DNA from: CAVPRW01 sp046727435 [NCBI: bacterium]
GTDB taxonomy: Bacteria > Tectomicrobia > Entotheonellia > J063
Reading direction: 5' to 3'
Assembly (NCBI GenBank): GCA_046727435.1
Contig: JBKPCR010000220.1
Span: 1-6,335, forward strand
DNA length: 6,335 nucleotides
Shown: one piece after another, positions 1 through 5,326 of the stretch
How positions within the stretch are numbered: the first letter of the stretch is position 1
How the letters are laid out: each line of letters begins with the position of its first letter
Translations under genes and position numbers: made by a program
The notes under the pieces: generated by a model
The model's database searches: none
Told to the model about the DNA's origin: nothing
Seen by the model: the letters and a program-made list of their open reading frames with translations, nothing else

Positions 1-127
1 CCACGTCAAGGTCCGGCAGCACCGAACAGACGATGCCGAGGGATATCACGCTTGGGGAGCGCAGTTCTTGTGGCAGCAGGGGGGCAAGGGCCAGCGGAAC
101 GGCCGGATGCGAGATAATGGACGGCAT
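1..127 (-). CDS. YdjM/DUF457-type membrane-bound putative metal-dependent hydrolase, N-terminal fragment
   Basis: Only the first 42 codons are inside the window; the gene continues past the left edge. The protein begins MPSIISHPAVPLALAPLLP and continues with a hydrophobic segment ending in the motif SVLPDLDV (about residues 35-42). A start of the form MPS-x-x-SHxAV-x-LAL followed by a small-residue hydrophobic stretch and LPDLDV is typical of the YdjM / LexA-regulated DUF457 family. These are multi-pass inner-membrane proteins with conserved His and Asp residues that are thought to bind metal; their substrate is unknown. The start at 127 is supported by AGGAG (complement of 138-142), ten bases upstream. 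It points the same way as the DUF362 gene but lies 385 bases downstream of it, so it probably has its own promoter, which I could not identify. The family call rests on the N-terminus alone. Confidence 0.75.
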   Translation of the reverse strand, partial: MPSIISHPAVPLALAPLLPQELRSPSVISLGIVCSVLPDLDV

Positions 128-512
128 ATCACGACGACTCCTATGACATTTACCCCGCCTCTGGCCTCGGCTAGAACCCGGTGCACGGCAGCAAGTGCCG
201 GCAGAGGACTTAGTATCGAGGCGAAAGGTGAAACAGTCCGGCAACATACGCCGGCCTGCCCCCCCAGTAGACGCCCTGATGTCTACCAGGCGCATGCGCG
301 GCCGGGATGAACCACCGAAGAAGGCGGCTTGGCAAGAGTATGAGCATGCTGGGGCGGCGTATCAACACGAATGTCTCTCCCGGGCCGGCCCTGACACACC
401 CGACGAGCTGCCCGACAGGAGCATGTCTGGGATACCCCCTGCGGCCGCGTGCGCTGTGCAGCTGGATCGAAGCGCCACGGACCTCGCGCCCTTCCGCTGT
501 CGTCCGCTCCCG
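128..512. other. Gene-free spacer between the DUF362 gene and the YdjM-type gene
   Basis: No open frame here has both a ribosome binding site and protein-like composition; the short frames present are rich in Arg, Pro and Ala, as expected of non-coding GC-rich DNA. The stretch contains the ribosome binding site of the leftward YdjM-type gene (138-142) and several small inverted repeats: CGGCA/TGCCG at 186-200, CCGGC/GCCGG at 238-254, and a longer stem-loop at 263-290 listed separately. I found no promoter with good spacing for the leftward gene and no U-tailed terminator for the DUF362 gene. Confidence 0.5.
263..290 (-). repeat. Ten-pair stem-loop favoured in minus-strand RNA
   Basis: Read on the minus strand, CCTGGTAGAC and GTCTACTGGG flank an eight-base loop. 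Six central pairs are Watson-Crick, the next two are G-U wobbles, and the outer two are G-C. On the plus strand the two wobble positions become C-A mismatches, so the full stem forms only in leftward RNA. That is the strand carrying the DUF362 and YdjM-type genes. It may be a 3' end or processing structure of the DUF362 transcript, or part of the leader of the YdjM-type gene. It is followed by a run of G, not U, so it is not a standard intrinsic terminator. Confidence 0.4.
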
Positions 513-1412
513 TTAAAATTTAAGTGGCTTGCCATAGGCGGCGGTCGTGAAGGCGCCAAAGGCGTCCTGCAGGCTCAGGGCTGGAAATTCCATCTTCTCG
601 AGCTCGGTCTCGCCGATTCCTAACCTCCCGGCCTCCCAGAGGTGCCGCACCGCCTGCACCTGGAAGCCCAAGAGCTTGGCCCCGACGACGTCTGCCGCCA
701 AGGGATCCGTACTGGCAATGACCAACCCCGTCTCCACCGTATGGCCCCCCAGCGGCCCCGTGCCGAGCATGGCCGGGTGCCCGACGGTGACGGCCAAGTG
801 GATGGGGAATCGCTTGGCCATGGCGGCGATGAACGAGTGCATGTCGTCGAAGAACCAGTGCCGATGGTGCTGGGTGAGGCGGGGGTGGCCGTAGTAATCC
901 GCCGCGGGGTAGGACATGGCGATGTTCTTCAACGCGAGCGTCACGGTGGCCGTCTGGTGCACTTTCAGCTGGTTGAGGGCGATCAGCGTATCGTAGCCCA
1001 GCACACGGGGGTTCACCATCACCGAGGCTTGGGGGCCGTGCACGTCGGCTTCCGGCTGATACTCCAGGGGGACCGCCGTGAAGGGTGGGCGGTTATGGTC
1101 GAAGAAGGTGGCACCCTCCTGCATCACCACGTCCATGAGCCCTGTGAGGCGGAAGACCTCGTCCGTCTCGCCCGCCCCCGCCCCCCCGGTGACGACCACC
1201 TCATGCGGCCCGAATCCTCGAATGAATTGTAACGCCGCACGCAGTGTATCCGGTTGGGTCACGGCGGTGGTGTCCTCGGCAGAGGCCCAGGTGTCGTTAA
1301 GCTTCACTGCCACTTGCTTGCCCCGGATCAAGGGGTCCAGTTCGAGACAGTGCAGCGCCTCGCTCATGGCATGCTGGATGACAATGTTTTGAGTGATTGC
1401 GACCGCCACCAT
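513..1412 (-). CDS. DUF362-domain protein without ferredoxin cysteines
   Basis: The 299-residue protein has the layout of the DUF362 family, whose biochemical function is not established. Near the N-terminus is a strand with VAVKLNDTWA (residues 34-43), the position where the family usually has a V-x-x-KxN motif. This is followed by VVVTGGAGAGETDEVFRLTG (72-91). Near the C-terminus is the most characteristic block: GHPAMLGTGPLGG (211-223), then GLVIASTDPLAADVVGAKLLGF (229-250) with the conserved S-x-DP-x-A-x-D pattern. Many family members also carry a 4Fe-4S ferredoxin module; this one has a single Cys (residue 22) and no CxxC, so it belongs to the cluster-free subgroup. No signal peptide or membrane segment is visible, which suggests a cytoplasmic location. 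The start at 1412 follows GAGGAGG (complement of 1421-1427) by eight bases. The gene lies 69 bases downstream of a small leftward gene and is probably cotranscribed with it. Confidence 0.8.
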   Translation of the reverse strand: MVAVAITQNIVIQHAMSEALHCLELDPLIRGKQVAVKLNDTWASAEDTTAVTQPDTLRAALQFIRGFGPHEVVVTGGAGAGETDEVFRLTGLMDVVMQEGATFFDHNRPPFTAVPLEYQPEADVHGPQASVMVNPRVLGYDTLIALNQLKVHQTATVTLALKNIAMSYPAADYYGHPRLTQHHRHWFFDDMHSFIAAMAKRFPIHLAVTVGHPAMLGTGPLGGHTVETGLVIASTDPLAADVVGAKLLGFQVQAVRHLWEAGRLGIGETELEKMEFPALSLQDAFGAFTTAAYGKPLKF

Positions 1413-1434
1413 TTGGTAAACCTCCTCTCGCCCG

Positions 1435-1457
1435 GGCAGGCCTCCTTGAGGCGTGCC
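1435..1457 (-). repeat. Stem-loop just upstream of the DUF362 ribosome binding site
   Basis: On the plus strand GGCA, G, GCCTC, loop CTT, GAGGC, G, TGCC form a hairpin of nine pairs with one central mismatch and a three-base loop. On the minus strand, the transcribed one, the mismatch is C-C and the loop is AAG. It lies between the 74-residue gene and the DUF362 gene, about seven bases 5' of the GAGGAGG ribosome binding site. It could stabilise or insulate the downstream message or tune its translation. It has no U-run, so it is not an intrinsic terminator. Confidence 0.45.
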
Positions 1458-1481
1458 GCACGTCTCCTCCGTCGGCGCTCT

Positions 1482-1706
1482 TCAGAGCAGGGTATAGGTC
1501 ATACATAGGAGATGGTCATTCAGAAACCTTGCGACGTCCGTGGCCTGCTCCGCCGTGATGCCTTGGGGGAGGTCGAAACCAAACACCCCATCACCGGCAA
1601 TAGCTAACTTGCCATCGATCGAGTCACACGCAATATAGAGCTGCCCACTGGGGTAGACTTTGACAGTGAAGTTATACGTCGCGCGTTCGGTAATCGGGTC
1701 CTCCAT
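1482..1706 (-). CDS. Small hypothetical protein, 74 residues
   Basis: I do not recognise a family. The start at 1706 has a very strong ribosome binding site, AGGAGGAC (complement of 1711-1718), with a six-base spacer, which is the main reason to accept it as a gene. The N-terminal half looks strand-rich, with YNFTVKVYPSGQLYIACDS (residues 11-29). The middle has a Gly-rich turn (GDGVFGFDLPQG), and the C-terminal part looks like one amphipathic helix (ITAEQATDVARFLNDHLL, about 50-67). Two Cys are present (about residues 27 and 68), not arranged as a metal site. It has no signal peptide or clear membrane segment. It is the first gene of a probable two-gene unit with the DUF362 gene. The strand-turn-helix order recalls small alpha/beta regulatory or binding folds such as HicB-like proteins, but no diagnostic motif is visible. 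Confidence 0.7.
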   Translation of the reverse strand: MEDPITERATYNFTVKVYPSGQLYIACDSIDGKLAIAGDGVFGFDLPQGITAEQATDVARFLNDHLLCMTYTLL

Positions 1707-1719
1707 AACAGTCCTCCTA

Positions 1720-1738
1720 ATGCCAACGGCGCTGGCAT
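1720..1738. promoter_or_regulatory. Nineteen-base near-perfect dyad next to a ribosome binding site
   Basis: ATGCCAACGGCGCTGGCAT is palindromic at eight of its nine base pairs around the central base. It lies directly upstream, on the minus strand, of the AGGAGG of the 74-residue gene. As DNA it has the size and symmetry of a dimeric repressor operator; as RNA it could form a six-pair stem with a seven-base loop beside the ribosome binding site. The half-site ATGCC recurs in the dyad at 1795-1807, which favours the DNA-operator reading. Which protein would bind is unknown. Confidence 0.45.
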
Positions 1739-1794
1739 GTCACGCGCCCGCCTCTCACGGTGTACGACCATTACCGTAGCAAGGGGCGCGCCAA

Positions 1795-1807
1795 CATGCC
1801 CGGCATG
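1795..1807. promoter_or_regulatory. Thirteen-base perfect dyad CATGCC-C-GGCATG
   Basis: This is a perfect inverted repeat with a one-base centre, about 90 bases upstream of the start of the 74-residue gene. It shares the ATGCC/GGCAT half-site with the dyad at 1720-1738. The two together could be paired operator sites for the leftward unit. No sigma70 promoter with good spacing is visible between or around them, so the regulatory reading is inference. Confidence 0.3.
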
Positions 1808-1872
1808 CAAGAGGGGTGAAGCGCACGTAGAATGACGCTGCCGGTTACATCCTGAAGCCTGTGGCAGTGCGG

Positions 1873-1908
1873 TCTGAGTGACGCCGCCTCGGCTTAGGCG
1901 CTCTCAGA
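1873..1908. repeat. Interrupted stem-loop TCTGAG...CTCAGA
   Basis: The outer stem TCTGAG/CTCAGA (six pairs) encloses CGCC (1882-1885) pairing with GGCG (1897-1900) across a small internal loop. There is no U-run on either strand, so it is not an intrinsic terminator. It could be part of a structured leader for the leftward unit or a chance fold. Confidence 0.3.
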
Positions 1909-1958
1909 GAACAGCAGGGGCGATGTCTCTCAGGCCTGGGCTTCGGAAGAGTATAAGT

Positions 1959-1980
1959 GTAAGCCCCGTCGGGCCCTTAC
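1959..1980. repeat. Stem-loop GTAAG...CTTAC
   Basis: GTAAG (1959-1963) pairs with CTTAC (1976-1980), and inside it CCC pairs with GGG around a GTC loop, with a small asymmetric internal bulge. No U-run follows on either strand. Confidence 0.3.
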
Positions 1981-2097
1981 CAACGTAAAATAGATATTCC
2001 GCTCTCCTGGCGACGAAGCTGAACCCGAAGTGGGGCTATACAAGCCGGCTATGACAGTGCGCCCTTCATCAACCAATGAGGCTCACCACCAAAACTC

Positions 2098-2112
2098 CTC
2101 TCAAGATGAGAG
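2098..2112. repeat. Perfect six-pair inverted repeat CTCTCA-AGA-TGAGAG
   Basis: This short, perfect dyad with a three-base centre lies in the gene-free region. It could be a protein-binding site or a small hairpin; nothing around it says which. Confidence 0.3.
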
Positions 2113-2228
2113 CCTGCCACCCCCAGTCGCTCCTTTTGAGAGGCATCTGCAGTCAAGACCTGGAAGAGCATCTCGATCCACCGCACGAGACAGATGGGCG
2201 TGAAAATTGCTCGTCTACATGACATTCT

Positions 2229-2257
2229 GCGCCGTTGCTAACTCCCTTTCACGGCGC
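2229..2257. repeat. Seven-base perfect inverted repeat GCGCCGT/ACGGCGC
   Basis: The two arms are separated by 15 bases. The right arm, extended as ACGGCGCTG, also occurs inside the dyad at 1720-1738, though GC-rich nine-base matches can arise by chance. Confidence 0.25.
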
Positions 2258-2823
2258 TGTCGCCGGATCGGAACCCGCCGGCTTCTCACCGCAGGGCTCT
2301 ACGCAGGGCAGTAATCTCCCATAGAGGCGAAAAGGAGATGAGGATGATACGGCCGAGCGCATGGGCGTGATGTTGATCTCCATTGGAGGGGGGCTGGTAC
2401 ACATTAGACTCGCGCAAGACCCCCAGCTCGCGAATACTGAGGGAGCTTCCATCGAGATGGCCGCCAGCAGTGGCTAATATGACTTCGCAATGAACCAAGT
2501 GCATTAATCGCCTCACCCAAAGCCGGCATGGTGGACCTGCTAGGTTGTCATGCCAGCAGCAGACTCAAAGCGGAGCAGACTTATGCACACTGCATACTTG
2601 GAATTCATATAAGCGGAGATCCAACTTTGGAAGCTGGCCATCGCGATGCGGCCGCGACATGGGGGCCTCGTGACGCTGTGTCAACGCCGCCACTCGCGGT
2701 AGGGGGAGGCGTGATCTGATAACTCTCACTGTCGGACGCTCCGCCCAACACCTCCCCCGCCATCGCATCCCCCTGAGCCCGGCGCAGGGTAATTGGTGGT
2801 GAGATGACCTCAGGCACGGCCAT

Positions 2824-2852
2824 TTGCGACAAAAGCCAAAAGCGTTTACAAT
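2824..2852 (+). promoter_or_regulatory. Sigma70-type promoter of the ABC transporter operon
   Basis: The -35 element TTGCGA (2824-2829, four of six consensus bases) and the -10 element TACAAT (2847-2852, five of six) are separated by exactly 17 bases. Transcription would start near 2859-2860, giving a leader of about 64 bases before the solute-binding protein gene. It is the best-spaced promoter I can see in the window and is correctly placed and oriented. Confidence 0.65.
2837..2850 (+). promoter_or_regulatory. LacI/CcpA-type operator-like site inside the promoter
   Basis: CAAAAGCGTTTACA matches the catabolite-responsive-element pattern TGWAANCGNTNWCA at every position except the first two bases. 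It has the central CG flanked by AA and TT half-sites that LacI-family regulators use. It covers the spacer and the first bases of the -10 element, a position where a bound repressor would block RNA polymerase. CUT1 sugar transporters are often controlled by LacI-family repressors. No regulator gene is in the window, so the binding protein is inferred; the flanks are only partly symmetric. Confidence 0.5.
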
Positions 2853-2923
2853 ACGGTCTCTGCGGCCGTGTCATGAGCCGAGGCACAGCCCTATGCCGGG
2901 CAGCAGACGCTACGAGGTGAGCC

Positions 2924-4315
2924 ATGCATCTTCCACATAACACCCCGGCCCACATAGGGATCGGTCGGCGAGCGTTTCTGCGTTTGGCGGGGTTATGGGG
3001 AAGTACAGCCATCCTAGCAGCGTGTAGCACGTCCACACCGCCTGGGGTGGGAGAGCCGGTTACAGTCACCTTCTGGACACCCGGTGGCGGGGGTGACTTC
3101 TGTGCCCGGTTGGATACAATCGCCACGGATTTCCACAAACAGCACCCAAACATCCAGATCGGACCCACGCAATGTGGGGCGGGCGATCAAGAGTTCACGG
3201 AGGTATTGTTAGCGCGGATTGCCGCCGGCAATCCCCCCGATGCGACGGTTCTCTGGACATCGCCGGCCGCGTTAGCTGCCCGTGGCGCCTTGCGACCGCT
3301 CGATGACTTGATGCAGGCGTCACAGTATGCCCGAGTGGAGAACTGGCCGTCGGCAGTGCTGGCGAGCTGCCGCTTCCAGGGTAAAACCTATGGACTCCCC
3401 GTCACGGCCGGATCTTGCGGCCTCTGGTATAACGGGGAGATGTTCGAGCTGCGCGGCATCCCTGCAGGCCAAGACGAGGTCCCGACGACCTGGGATGAGT
3501 TGCGCCGGCTGTCCAAAGAATTCACCTATTGGACAGGGGAGAGGCTTGAGACCGCCGGCTTCATTCCCTGGCATACGGCCGAGGACCTGCCGATCTGGTC
3601 GGCACTCAATGGCTCGCAACTCTATGATGCGGCAAATCGCCGATATCTGCTCGATGCCGAGCCTAACGTGGCGATGATGACGTACGCTATGGAGTGGCTA
3701 GACGAGGAGTATCGGGGGGACTTCGCCAGCGTCATGCGCGCCGGAAACTGGGAGGGCTATGAGGTCGAGGGCCGACAACCGGCCATTAGCGAGCAGCGTC
3801 AGGCGATGGTCCTGACCTATTCGTGGAGCATCGGCACTCCAGCCTACACCCAGTCCTCGTATCGGTGGGACGTCGCACGGTTTCCGGTTGGGCCCGGCGG
3901 CCAGCGGACCGTGGCCGGCTATTGGCCGAACTGGCTCGTGATCCCCACAGGTGCCCGGCATGCGGGACCAGCTTTCACCTGGCTCGATTATCTGAGCGGC
4001 ATCGGCGTCCGGGAGTGGTTCCGCCACTTTCCCGATCTCCCGACCAATCGTCAGGTGCCCCGGGATCTCCTCCCTGCGGCGTTGGTCGCGGCCAAGGGCG
4101 AGGTATTTGCCCGCCACGTCACGAACTTTTTTCGCGAACAGCTCGACGCTGCCACACCGATGTGGGACTCGCCTGTCCAGGGTTTTGCCACAGACCAGAT
4201 CAAGCGTGCACTCGAGCAGATGATGTACAAGGTGGCAAAGCCCAGGGAGGCGCTTGCCGAGGCGCAGAAAGCCTGCCAGGGAGCGCTCGAAAAGGTGTTC
4301 AAGGCCGGTACATAG
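2924..4315 (+). CDS. Extracellular solute-binding lipoprotein, family 1 (sugar ABC transporter)
   Basis: This 463-residue protein would capture solute outside the cytoplasmic membrane and hand it to the permeases encoded just downstream. The N-terminus carries a twin-arginine signal, GRRAFLRLAG (residues 14-23), a short hydrophobic core, and a lipobox LAAC with the lipid-anchored Cys at 34, so it is probably a Tat-exported lipoprotein. The mature part follows the family 1 pattern: VTVTFWTPGGGGDF at the first strand (46-59), a helix ending in FHKQHPNIQI (70-79), LLARIAAGNPPDATVLW (95-111), FQGKTYGLPV then LWYN (151-170), and PTTWDELRRLSKEF. Length is normal. Five further Cys (60, 84, 149, 165, 451) are unusual for the family and could form disulphides. 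The start is supported by GAGGTGA (2914-2920). The natural ligand cannot be read from the sequence; sugars or glycerol-3-phosphate-like compounds are typical for CUT1. Confidence 0.88.
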   Translation: MHLPHNTPAHIGIGRRAFLRLAGLWGSTAILAACSTSTPPGVGEPVTVTFWTPGGGGDFCARLDTIATDFHKQHPNIQIGPTQCGAGDQEFTEVLLARIAAGNPPDATVLWTSPAALAARGALRPLDDLMQASQYARVENWPSAVLASCRFQGKTYGLPVTAGSCGLWYNGEMFELRGIPAGQDEVPTTWDELRRLSKEFTYWTGERLETAGFIPWHTAEDLPIWSALNGSQLYDAANRRYLLDAEPNVAMMTYAMEWLDEEYRGDFASVMRAGNWEGYEVEGRQPAISEQRQAMVLTYSWSIGTPAYTQSSYRWDVARFPVGPGGQRTVAGYWPNWLVIPTGARHAGPAFTWLDYLSGIGVREWFRHFPDLPTNRQVPRDLLPAALVAAKGEVFARHVTNFFREQLDAATPMWDSPVQGFATDQIKRALEQMMYKVAKPREALAEAQKACQGALEKVFKAGT

Positions 4316-4399
4316 CCGACCACCCTTAGATCTCGGCTAGTCCTGAGGCAGCCCGCTGCGGTCACTGCACTTGGCCACGGAATCTCGAAGGGGTATGGG
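4316..4399 (+). other. 84-base spacer within the transporter operon
   Basis: This gap is longer than usual within such operons. It has a weak GCAG-CCCG-CTGC hairpin but no U-run and no clear promoter. A processing or attenuation site that lets the binding-protein message exceed the permease message would be typical at this position, but the sequence does not show one clearly. Confidence 0.35.
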
Positions 4400-5326
4400 A
4401 TGGCACTGCTTCCGTCGTGGTGGGTAGGCATGGGGGCGATGCAGCGGCGCGAGGCTAGGGCCGGGCTGCTGTTCGTATTGCCCTGGCTGCTCAGCCTCTT
4501 GATCTTCACGGCTTACCCCGCGCTCACAGTGTTCTACCTCTCCCTCACTGACTATAACGTCGTCCAGCCCCCCACATGGATCGGCCTGCAGAACTACCGC
4601 ACGATGGTGGGCGCCGACCCAGCCTTCTGGACATCGGTGAGGAATACCGTCACCTATACCCTCCTTGCCGTCCCACTCGGACTCGCGGGCTCATTGGGCC
4701 TCGCGCACCTTCTGAACCTACCGGGAAGAGGGGTCGGCGTGTACCGTACCCTTGTCTATCTTCCCGTGCTCGTCCCACCCGTCGCCAGCACGATCACCTT
4801 CATGGGCATGTTCGATCCAGAGGGCGGGCTGATCAATGCCGCACTCCAGCAGCTTGGGTTACCGGCGCCTAATTGGCTGCATGACCCGACGTGGTCAAAA
4901 CCGGTGCTGGTGATGTTAAGCCTGTGGGGGCTTGGGGCCGGCGCCCTCATATTTCTCGCCGGCCTGCAAGAAATCCCCCAGTCACTCTTGGATGCCGCCG
5001 CCATCGACGGGGCTGGGCCGTGGCAGAGGTTTCGCTATATCGTGCTGCCGCTGCTGACCCCCGTCATCGTATTTAACCTGGTGATGGCCATCATCGGCTC
5101 CTTTCATGTCTTTACGCCGGCATTGGTCATCGGCGGGACTACGGGGAAGCCACTCGAGTCGACCCTCATGTTCATGGTCCATATCTATCGCAATGCGTTC
5201 CGCTACTTCGCCATGGGCTATGCCTCAGCGCTCGCGGTCGTGCTGTTTGTCGCCGTGCTGGTGCTAACGCTCGCGATCTTGTGGTCCGCCTGGGGATGGG
5301 TGTACGAAGCGCGGGGTTCCAGATGA
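4400..5326 (+). CDS. ABC transporter permease, MalF/UgpA type
   Basis: This inner-membrane subunit would form half of the translocation channel. Up to 308 residues, it shows about six membrane segments: 22-43 (GLLFVLPWLLSLLIFTAYPA), about 82-103, 115-137, 168-189, 217-240 and 272-300. The cytoplasmic EAA loop that docks to the ATPase is clear: E191, then LLDAAAIDGAGPWQRFRYI and LPLLTP, with the invariant Gly at 204. The N-terminal RREARAGLLFVLPW and the phrase LSLTDYNVVQPPTWIGLQNY are typical of MalF/UgpA subunits of CUT1 importers. The start is uncertain: ATG 4400 has AAGGGG six bases upstream, but ATG 4439 (residue 14) would give MQRREARAGLLF, which better matches the usual family start. 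It lacks the long extra periplasmic loop of E. coli MalF, as most relatives do. It is translationally linked to the next gene by a four-base overlap. Confidence 0.88.
   Translation: MALLPSWWVGMGAMQRREARAGLLFVLPWLLSLLIFTAYPALTVFYLSLTDYNVVQPPTWIGLQNYRTMVGADPAFWTSVRNTVTYTLLAVPLGLAGSLGLAHLLNLPGRGVGVYRTLVYLPVLVPPVASTITFMGMFDPEGGLINAALQQLGLPAPNWLHDPTWSKPVLVMLSLWGLGAGALIFLAGLQEIPQSLLDAAAIDGAGPWQRFRYIVLPLLTPVIVFNLVMAIIGSFHVFTPALVIGGTTGKPLESTLMFMVHIYRNAFRYFAMGYASALAVVLFVAVLVLTLAILWSAWGWVYEARGSR

Larger units (their letters stand above)
1808..2823. other. About 1 kb between divergent units with no supported gene
   Basis: I see no convincing protein gene, tRNA, rRNA or insertion sequence here, and no known riboswitch core that I could recognise. 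Stops are frequent in all frames. Two weak coding candidates overlap on opposite strands: a minus-strand frame from ATG at 2504 to 2286 (72 codons) with GGTGAGG six bases upstream, and a plus-strand open stretch 2325-2477 ending in TAA. Neither resembles a family known to me. The region carries several inverted repeats, listed separately. It may be decayed coding sequence, a regulatory region, or hold an unrecognised small RNA. Confidence 0.5.

Noticed and set aside
195-623. Plus-strand open frame of 142 codons
   Set aside because: It overlaps the end of the DUF362 gene on the other strand, lacks a ribosome binding site, and has non-protein-like composition.
642-1232. Plus-strand open frame of 196 codons
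   Set aside because: It lies entirely antisense to the DUF362 gene, has no ribosome binding site, and its His/Arg/Gly/Val-rich composition is the usual shadow of a GC-rich gene.
1873-1980. Stem-loops as intrinsic terminators
   Set aside because: Neither hairpin is followed by a U-run on either strand, so termination is not supported.
1945-1983. Leftward promoter with -10 TATACT (complement of 1950-1955)
   Set aside because: No acceptable -35 element occurs at 16-18 bases; the nearest TTG-containing hexamer is 22 bases away.
2605-3168. Minus-strand open frame of 187 codons
   Set aside because: It runs antisense through the promoter and the first 245 bases of the solute-binding protein gene, is rich in Arg and Pro, and matches no family pattern.
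3823-4329. Plus-strand open frame of 168 codons
   Set aside because: It is an out-of-frame shadow of the C-terminal half of the solute-binding protein, with Arg/Pro/Cys-rich composition and no ribosome binding site.
5281-5322. Upstream GTG start for the second permease
   Set aside because: The ATG at 5323 overlaps the preceding stop as ATGA, which is the expected coupled start; the extra 14 residues have no family counterpart.
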